In this document: one piece after another, positions 6,885 through 11,135 of the stretch
Numbering within the stretch: the stretch's first letter is position 1
How the letters are laid out: each line of letters opens with the position of its first letter
Origin: Verrucomicrobiota bacterium
GTDB taxonomy: Bacteria; Verrucomicrobiota; Verrucomicrobiia; Opitutales; Opitutaceae
Direction of reading: 5' to 3'
Assembly (NCBI GenBank): GCA_023386835.1
Contig: JAEWIY010000033.1
Location: forward strand, 1-11,135
Length of the DNA stretch: 11,135 bases
The notes under the pieces: model-generated
Told to the model about the DNA's origin: nothing
Database searches by the model: none
The model's input: the letters and a program-made list of their open reading frames with translations, nothing else
Position numbers and translations under genes: made by a program

Positions 6885-7772
6885 ATGTCCAAAAGGCTCC
6901 GCCTGACGCAAACGGCCCGGGTGGTTTTTGGTGACGTGGTCTACGAGCCCGGCGGGCGATTTGGTCCGAGGGTCCAGACCGACTATCAGTTGATGGCACT
7001 CGTCAGCGGCGACGCCAAGGTCGTGGTCGACGGTCGCGAGCTAACATTGGCGACAGGGAATGTCGTGTTGCTCGGACCCGGGCGTCAGGAGTATTTTCGC
7101 TTTTCGGATCGGCGTGCGACGCATCACACGTGGTGTGCGATTCGCCCCGAACTGGTGACGGGCACGCTGCGGAAGGATTGCGACGCCGGACTGGCCCGTG
7201 TGCTTCCGCTTTCGGAGCGGCTGGCACAGCTCATGGAGCTCGGTTTGTCGTTGCCGCGCGCGGCGGGCGGCCGCTCGCCGGGACTGGTTGAGGCACTGGG
7301 GTTGGCCGCGTTGCACGAGTTGCTCCACCTGCAGGCCACGGCCGCCGATCCGGCTAGCCGGGAGCCGGACGCGCTCCGGCGAGCACTCGAGTGGATCCCG
7401 CAGCACGCCGCTTGCGCGTTTGATCTGCGGAGTCTGGCGCGAGCGGCGGGGGTCTCGCCGGCCCAACTCGTCAAACTTTTCAAACAACATCTGCACACCA
7501 CGCCCATGCGCTATGTCTGGGAGACGCGTACCCAACAGGGGATGCGGTTGCTGCGGGACACCGGCCTTACGGTCAGTGAAGCGGCCTGGCGATGTGGCTT
7601 TCGCACCCCGTTTCACTTCTCCCGCTGGGTCCGGGCGGTGGCGGGCGTGTCGCCCAGGGAGTTGCGAGCCCAAACCTGGGGCGGGGCAACTGTCACCAGC
7701 GCCGATTCCGTGGCAGGCGACGGAACGCACGCAAGTAGCGGTACGCTCGCGCACGCGCCAGGCCCGGCCTGA
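6885..7772 (+). CDS. AraC-family transcriptional regulator divergent from the oxygenase
   Basis: This 295-residue regulator starts at an ATG. The N-terminal half (about 10-100) is a cupin-like sensor domain: VYEPGGRFGPRVQTDYQLM, VVDGRELTLATGNVVLLGPG and YFRFSDRRATHHTWCAI. The DNA-binding domain has helix-turn-helix units at about 181-202 (LRSLARAAGVSPAQLVKLFKQ) and 229-251, with the signature AAWRCGFRTPFHFSRWVRAVAGVSP. About 30 residues after it are low-complexity and may be disordered. Its gene faces the oxygenase gene across a 61-base shared promoter region, so the simplest reading is that it senses a metabolite and controls that oxygenase and itself. It is not a close copy of the other AraC regulator in the window: the sensor domains differ clearly. 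Confidence 0.9.
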   Translation: MSKRLRLTQTARVVFGDVVYEPGGRFGPRVQTDYQLMALVSGDAKVVVDGRELTLATGNVVLLGPGRQEYFRFSDRRATHHTWCAIRPELVTGTLRKDCDAGLARVLPLSERLAQLMELGLSLPRAAGGRSPGLVEALGLAALHELLHLQATAADPASREPDALRRALEWIPQHAACAFDLRSLARAAGVSPAQLVKLFKQHLHTTPMRYVWETRTQQGMRLLRDTGLTVSEAAWRCGFRTPFHFSRWVRAVAGVSPRELRAQTWGGATVTSADSVAGDGTHASSGTLAHAPGPA

Positions 7773-7792
7773 GGTATCCAGCGATTGGGCAC

Positions 7793-7826
7793 AAAAAAAC
7801 GGCTTCAGCCGTGAGGCTGAAGCCGT
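7793..7826 (-). terminator. Strong rho-independent terminator of the VPETG-tailed gene
   Basis: A perfect 12-bp stem (7799-7810 with 7815-7826) has a 4-base loop. On the minus strand it is followed directly by seven T residues (7799-7793, the first also closing the stem). It begins 23 bases after the stop codon of the exosortase-substrate gene. There is no T-run on the plus strand, so it is directional, although the convergent AraC gene ends only 20 bases to its left. Confidence 0.9.
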
Positions 7827-7848
7827 TCGCTGAAGGAAGGAAAACGAC

Positions 7849-8364
7849 TTAGGCCGCGCGACGCCGCCGCAGGGCGGCCAAGCCGACAAACGCGGCGCCG
7901 GTCAACAGGAGCGTCGCGCCCGTTTCAGGCACACTCGCGACCGGCTTCTGTTCAGCGTAGCCTTCCAAGCGCGCATTCTTCAGCCAGAATTCACCCGACA
8001 GCCACTGGACCGTGTACGACAACTTGCCGTCGACGTTCAGGTCCAGAAGGAGGGATGCACCCAGCCAGTCACCCAGGTTGAGGAAGCCAAAGAAGGAGCC
8101 GTTGCTGAAAACGGTGCTGCCGTCGAATTCGACTTCGAAGGACTCTCCAAAGATCGCGTCCCAGAAGGTGAAGGTGACATAGGCGGAGTTGACCTGCTCA
8201 GTGGAGGGGTCGAAGCCGTCACTCGTCAGGTCGAACGTGCCGGTGTAGGACTGATGAAGAGGGTTCAACCAAACGTTCGCGGGATTGTTGTCCACGTAGG
8301 TGATGGCCGAGGCCGAGCCGGCGATGGCCAAACTAGCGATCAAAGCCAGGAGCTTTCGTTTCAT
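7849..8364 (-). CDS. Exosortase-substrate (PEP-CTERM-like) secreted protein, VPETG tail
   Basis: This is a 171-residue exported protein. Residues 1-20 are a classic Sec signal peptide (MKRKLLALIASLAIAGSASA). The middle is about 120 residues rich in aromatic, acidic and small residues, without cysteine, predicted to be beta-rich; I recognise no enzyme domain. The C-terminus is a sorting tail: VPETGAT (145-151), a hydrophobic helix (about 152-165) and a basic end RRRRAA. In this family an exosortase recognises the short motif and the transmembrane helix after Sec export and processes the protein at the cell surface. VPETG is a variant of the usual VPEP. The gene has a well-formed sigma-54 promoter about 60-70 bases upstream and a strong terminator downstream, so it is probably a single-gene unit. 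The exosortase gene itself is not in the window. Confidence 0.82.
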   Translation of the reverse strand: MKRKLLALIASLAIAGSASAITYVDNNPANVWLNPLHQSYTGTFDLTSDGFDPSTEQVNSAYVTFTFWDAIFGESFEVEFDGSTVFSNGSFFGFLNLGDWLGASLLLDLNVDGKLSYTVQWLSGEFWLKNARLEGYAEQKPVASVPETGATLLLTGAAFVGLAALRRRRAA

Positions 8365-8432
8365 ATATGCTGGATGGGATTTCTATGATGGGAACAGGTC
8401 CAATCGGTGTGACTAGGCCTGTACGGGCTCAT

Positions 8433-8449
8433 TAGCAGTGTCGGTGCCA
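8433..8449 (-). promoter_or_regulatory. Sigma-54 (-24/-12) promoter of the VPETG-tailed gene
   Basis: On the minus strand TGGCACCGACACTGCTA fits the sigma-54 consensus TGGCAC-N5-TTGC(A/T) with one mismatch. The invariant GG (8448-8447) and GC (8436-8435) are 12 bases apart, as required. Transcription would start near 8423, leaving about 59 bases before the ATG at 8364. The same 17-base element, identical at 15 positions, lies upstream of the other exosortase-substrate gene. A sigma-54 promoter needs an activator bound upstream; a candidate site lies at 8511-8538. Confidence 0.7.
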
Positions 8450-8510
8450 TCAGGTAAAAACCTTATGAAGGTCGTGCAACGTGCTCCGATATCGCGATTA
8501 GGGAAGTACG

Positions 8511-8538
8511 CACAGGCCCTAAGTAGATAGGGCCTGTG
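8511..8538. promoter_or_regulatory. 11-bp perfect inverted repeat, candidate enhancer site
   Basis: CACAGGCCCTA (8511-8521) pairs perfectly with TAGGGCCTGTG (8528-8538) around a 6-base centre. Its midpoint is about 100 bases upstream of the predicted sigma-54 start near 8423, which suits an enhancer-binding protein. No T-run follows on either strand, so it is a poor terminator candidate. I find no second copy in front of the partner gene, which weakens the shared-regulator reading. Confidence 0.4.
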
Positions 8539-8715
8539 GTCCCGGAGTAGAAAAGGTGTAAACGCCACCGACAGCAGGACGGATAACCGTCAGCCGCGCG
8601 CCGAACGTCTCGAGTTGGCGCAGCGACACCGTGACCGCCCTGCAGGGGAGAACCGGGCACCGGATAGGCCGGCCGGGTGGGGGCGGCGCCTCCGGTCGCC
8701 AGCGGTTGAAGTCAG
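8539..8715. other. Non-coding spacer, no confident gene
   Basis: Between the inverted repeat and the pilin remnant I see no convincing gene. A minus-strand frame of about 40 codons ending at 8519 reads somewhat like protein (AVTVSLRQLETFGARLTVI) but has no start, and open stretches of this length are common in GC-rich DNA. It could be the tail of another decayed gene. CACCGACA (8566-8573) is the inverse of TGTCGGTG inside the sigma-54 promoter. Confidence 0.3.
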
Positions 8716-8933
8716 TTAATACTTCGCCCCGTAGCGATCATGCTCCGCTACGGAGCACGAGACGGTATAGCCGATCTTCTCGTCATAGCTGCCGTGGTAC
8801 TCGCCGTGGGCCGGGCACTCGGGCATCGCTTCCAGAGATAAACCGGGCCCGGCGATCTGACCCAGTTGTTGGCGCCTTCACCGTTTTCCAACCGGAACTG
8901 ATCCAACGCCACCGCACGAGGCGCGTGCAGGCC
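8716..8933 (-). pseudogene. Frameshifted remnant of a type IV pilin-like (pseudopilin) gene
   Basis: Two adjacent minus-strand frames together read like the C-terminal two thirds of a short verrucomicrobial prepilin-type protein. The upstream frame (8933 to about 8865) gives LDQFRLENGEGANN, the usual LRxIDxAxDQxxLENG region. The downstream frame (8877-8716) gives QLGQIAGPGLSLEAMPECPA, then GEYHGSY, and near its end VSCSVAEHD, and stops at TAA (8716-8718). Pilins of this group show the pattern CPxxGxY...CSxxxH, which is matched here. Loss of one base near 8865-8877 would account for the switch. The N-terminal methylation motif and hydrophobic helix cannot be recognised upstream, so the gene is dead. 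The call rests on remembered family patterns without an alignment. Confidence 0.5.
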
Positions 8934-9230
8934 AACCAGAGGATGAGGATAGTCTGAAGGGACGCTGCCACCCTGGCGGATGCGTGTGGGCAGGGAAGCA
9001 GAATAGGTTGCGGAGCGCAGGCGGATTGAGGCGGGAGGCCTTTTGATAACCCTCCTCGCGTAAACCAGCGGCATTGGACCTGAGGAAGGCTAGGGTAGAT
9101 TGGCTAGGAGTAAGCCTGAACGACAGGTGTCGCTTTTCCTTACGGTTTTGAGGATTGGGGGTGACGCTTCTCCGTTATCCAAGCCCATGCCGAGGAAATT
9201 TCGCCCTGAGGTTTCTCCCTCTGAAAGGCT
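8934..9230. other. Spacer without a recognisable gene
   Basis: I find no credible coding sequence here. The part next to the pilin remnant may contain its decayed N-terminus, but no FTLIE-type motif is readable. CGACA-GG-TGTCG (9121-9132) is a 12-base imperfect palindrome about 170 bases upstream of the predicted start of the downstream gene and is a weak candidate for an activator site. Confidence 0.4.
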
Positions 9231-9269
9231 CTAATTGCGATGGGTAGAAACACGCAGCGGACGGCGTGT

Positions 9270-9286
9270 TGGCACCTCCACTGCTA
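9270..9286 (+). promoter_or_regulatory. Sigma-54 (-24/-12) promoter of the VPDGG-tailed gene
   Basis: TGGCACCTCCACTGCTA matches the sigma-54 consensus with one mismatch (CTGCT for TTGCW). GG at 9271-9272 and GC at 9283-9284 are 12 bases apart. Transcription would start near 9296, 28 bases before the ATG at 9324. This also supports the ATG at 9324 over the earlier in-frame ATG at 9240, which lies upstream of the promoter. A 7-bp inverted repeat, AACACGC/GCGTGTT (9249-9255 and 9264-9270), abuts the -24 element and might be a repressor or activator site. Confidence 0.72.
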
Positions 9287-9323
9287 CCTGAGGGGTGACT
9301 CCCACTCCTTCGGCTTCAACTCA

Positions 9324-9887
9324 ATGATTACCTCCCTTCGTAAAATCACTCTCGCCGCGGTGTCCGCGCTCGCTTTGGCCGGCAGCGCTCGCGCGGTTAA
9401 CTTCGACCTCACCTCCAGCATCGCTCAGCTGCTCGGCGGAAATCCCGGTGATGCTGCCTTCGTTGACGTGCGCGAGGATGGAACCGTTCTCGGCGGCGCG
9501 ACCGGTCTGTACACCGCCACCGTGGGCGGCAGCGGCAAAGATGGTTATTGGGTCCGCATCGACTTTGGCAGCAACCCGCAACCCGTCCTCGAGTCTGCCT
9601 TCCTCAAGGCCGGGAATTCCCATCTGTTTTGGGACGCGACTGACCTGGCGGCATTTAACGCCGGAACCTATACCTCAATCACCCTCTGGAACTCTGGCTC
9701 GGGCGGTATCAAGAATCCTCCGGGCAATGCGTACCTCGGCACCTCGCACGCAGGCCTCGAAGGCAAGTTGGGCGTTCCCCCGCCAGACGTCCCGCCCCCG
9801 AGCGTTCCGGATGGCGGCCTGACGCTGAGCTTCCTCGGTCTCGGCCTCGCCATCATCGGTGGCGTGCGTCGCGTCATCCGTCGCTAA
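9324..9887 (+). CDS. Exosortase-substrate secreted protein, VPDGG tail
   Basis: This 187-residue exported protein is started at the ATG at 9324 rather than the in-frame ATG at 9240. The later start gives a clean signal peptide (MITSLRKITLAAVSALALAGSARA, residues 1-24) and lies downstream of the sigma-54 promoter. The mature part is glycine-, aspartate- and serine-rich with no cysteine and no enzyme motif I recognise. A proline-rich linker (VPPPDVPPPS, 151-160) leads to the sorting tail: VPDGGLT (161-167), a hydrophobic helix (about 168-180) and the basic end RRVIRR. VPDGG/VPDSG tails are the exosortase-recognised variant typical of Verrucomicrobia. It should be exported by Sec and then processed at the cell surface or in the extracellular matrix. 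A strong terminator follows 23 bases after the stop, so it is a single-gene unit. Confidence 0.85.
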   Translation: MITSLRKITLAAVSALALAGSARAVNFDLTSSIAQLLGGNPGDAAFVDVREDGTVLGGATGLYTATVGGSGKDGYWVRIDFGSNPQPVLESAFLKAGNSHLFWDATDLAAFNAGTYTSITLWNSGSGGIKNPPGNAYLGTSHAGLEGKLGVPPPDVPPPSVPDGGLTLSFLGLGLAIIGGVRRVIRR

Positions 9888-9909
9888 CGCATCCTTCTTT
9901 TAACCGTAG

Positions 9910-9940
9910 AAAGGCCGCCCAGAAATTGGGCGGCCTTTTT
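9910..9940 (+). terminator. Strong rho-independent terminator of the VPDGG-tailed gene
   Basis: A perfect 12-bp stem (9910-9921 with 9927-9938) with a GAAAT loop is followed by TT, G and TTTT. On the minus strand it ends in TTTCTACGG, so it may also terminate the haloperoxidase-like gene, which stops at 9999, about 60 bases away. Confidence 0.9.
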
Positions 9941-9998
9941 GTTTTCTTCGGCGGACGGCGACCTCAGCGGGGGCTCTGACGGGACCTGAAGTCCCCAC

Positions 9999-11135
9999 CT
10001 ATCGGAAACGGCGCAGTTCGTGTTGGAGGATGTAGCGGCCGACGTGGCCGCCTTGGCGGCTGCCGGCCTCCTGGTCGTAGCGGAAATGAATTCCGCCACA
10101 GACCCGCGCGTCATCGATGTCCGCCGCGATGTCGTCAAACGACTGGTAGGTCAGGACGATCCCGTCGACCGGCGGAAGCGTGATGTTCAGGTTCGACTTG
10201 CCGAAGAAGTGCCGGAGCACGGTGAGCGACGCGGCGGCTGCGGTGGCGTGGTTCGACGGGTAGCTCGGGAACGCGGGGGTCGCGATGAGCGAGGCCCATT
10301 GCGGGTCCGGTTGCGTGGCCGGGTTGCCGTCGAACGCCGCCTGCTGGATGGCGGTCACAGGCCGCCAAACGTTGTAGTGATACTTTGACTCCATGCTGGA
10401 GATCAGCGCGTCGGCTCCAGCCATCGCGACCAGGGCGAACAATCGGGCGTTCTGAGAGAGCGTCAGGCCTTCGGCCGCACTCAGCTGACGCGCGATCGGA
10501 TGGTACAGGTTCACCACAGTCCGGACGGCAAACACGCGCGCCACATCCGTCCGATCCGCGGGCCGCATCGGGCTGTTGACGGCGCCGATGGAACGGACTT
10601 CGGCCAGATCCTTGGCGTATTTGCCGCTGCGCAGGGCGGGCGGCGGGTTGACGCGGAATTGGGCGCCGTGCCGGATGCCAAACGTCGCCACGCGTCCCCA
10701 ACCCGGCAGAGTGGCCGGAAGGTGTGACGGCGGCGTCGGCTGCCATTGACCGGGCCGGGTTCCGGGCGTGTACGGCATCGGTAGGTTGGAGCCGTCAAAA
10801 CTGCGCAACCCGAGCATGCCATCAGCCGCGGCCAGGCCGATCGCGATGCCGTTCGCCTTCGCCACTCCGTCTGGAATGGCCGCGAGCGATTCATCGCGCT
10901 TCTGACCGAGCTGCGAGCTGGGATACAAGACGGTGAGGACCCGATACGCCGCGATGACGGCAGCCGCTTCAGGCGACGCTTGATCCGGCGCGACAAGGGT
11001 GCCGAGGTACGGCTCGTACTCGCGGGTGATCGAGTTGACGGCTTCGTAGACGGCGAGCTGGGTGATCGCAGCGGCGCGCGTTTGATGGAACACGTTGCTC
11101 GAGGCGACGGTGGATTCCATGAGTTCATTCCAGTC
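9999..11135 (-). CDS. Vanadium-dependent haloperoxidase-like protein (PAP2 superfamily), 5' end cut by the window
   Basis: The frame runs off the window: before the internal ATG at 11120 it continues as DWNEL with no stop, and WNE...AAxxQLAVYEAVNSI is the normal N-terminal region of this family. At least 378 residues are visible. Numbering from that ATG, the vanadate/phosphate-binding set is complete: K246 and R253 in KYHYNVWRPV (spacing 7), S289-N290-H291 in PSYPSNHATA, and R339 and H345 in ARVCGGIHFRYD (spacing 6). These spacings equal those of fungal vanadium chloroperoxidase; the middle glycine of the usual S-G-H is asparagine here. The protein may oxidise halides with peroxide or act as an acid phosphatase; the sequence does not decide. 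An N-terminal signal peptide, if any, is outside the window. Confidence 0.88.
   Translation of the reverse strand, partial: DWNELMESTVASSNVFHQTRAAAITQLAVYEAVNSITREYEPYLGTLVAPDQASPEAAAVIAAYRVLTVLYPSSQLGQKRDESLAAIPDGVAKANGIAIGLAAADGMLGLRSFDGSNLPMPYTPGTRPGQWQPTPPSHLPATLPGWGRVATFGIRHGAQFRVNPPPALRSGKYAKDLAEVRSIGAVNSPMRPADRTDVARVFAVRTVVNLYHPIARQLSAAEGLTLSQNARLFALVAMAGADALISSMESKYHYNVWRPVTAIQQAAFDGNPATQPDPQWASLIATPAFPSYPSNHATAAAASLTVLRHFFGKSNLNITLPPVDGIVLTYQSFDDIAADIDDARVCGGIHFRYDQEAGSRQGGHVGRYILQHELRRFR

Noticed and set aside
8463..9074. Three reading frames of 65-108 codons in the spacer (8463-8660 minus, 8631-8957 plus, 8748-9074 minus)
   Set aside because: None has a plausible start or domain as a whole. 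The 8748-9074 frame contains only one half of the frameshifted pilin remnant.
9121..9290. Riboswitch, for example a cyclic-di-GMP type, upstream of the VPDGG-tailed gene
   Set aside because: GGGTGACGC-like bases occur near 9158-9166, but the matching helices and conserved GEMM core are absent, and the region lies upstream of the predicted transcription start.
9240..9323. N-terminal extension of the VPDGG-tailed protein to the ATG at 9240
   Set aside because: It would hide the signal peptide and place the start codon upstream of the sigma-54 promoter.
1..11135. CRISPR array, tRNA, rRNA, insertion sequence or prophage genes
   Set aside because: I saw no regularly spaced repeats, cloverleaf or rRNA sequence, transposase or integrase pattern, or phage gene in the window.

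Overview
The window is GC-rich bacterial DNA, most likely from a verrucomicrobium of the Opitutaceae type. This is an inference from gene content, because no rRNA or marker gene is present. The clues are two small secreted proteins with exosortase-type C-terminal tails (VPETG and VPDGG variants), a decayed short type IV pilin-like gene, a phytanoyl-CoA-dioxygenase-like oxygenase facing a divergent AraC regulator, and almost no recognisable Shine-Dalgarno sequences.

Layout. Positions 70-6823 hold five genes, all on the minus strand. In transcription order they are: a PhyH-type Fe(II)/2-oxoglutarate oxygenase (6823-5816), an AraC regulator (5755-4811), a FepA/CirA-type TonB-dependent receptor (4730-2577), a Tat-exported metallo-beta-lactamase-fold hydrolase (2323-1352) and a secreted thioredoxin-fold protein (1065-70). 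Gaps of 60 and 80 bases join the first three; the last two are separated by about 250-290 bases and may have their own promoters. A second AraC regulator (6885-7772, plus strand) diverges from the oxygenase across 61 bases.

Positions 7793-9940 form a second module. Two exosortase-substrate genes, 8364-7849 (minus) and 9324-9887 (plus), diverge from a spacer of about 960 bases, and each ends in a strong intrinsic terminator. Each has a near-identical 17-base sigma-54 (-24/-12) promoter upstream, matching at 15 of 17 positions with correct GG-GC spacing. This is the most notable observation in the window: it points to one enhancer-binding regulator switching on several sorted surface or matrix proteins together. 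The spacer also holds an 11-bp perfect inverted repeat at an enhancer-like distance and a frameshifted pseudopilin remnant.

The right end (9999-11135, minus) is a vanadium-haloperoxidase-like protein of the PAP2 superfamily, cut off at its N-terminus by the window edge.

How the genes may work together: the AraC regulator next to the receptor probably controls uptake of an iron chelate or another large ligand, and a 20-bp-spaced direct repeat between the two genes is a candidate operator. The exosortase pair would be exported and anchored or released at the cell surface. Nothing here shows that the two modules are functionally linked.
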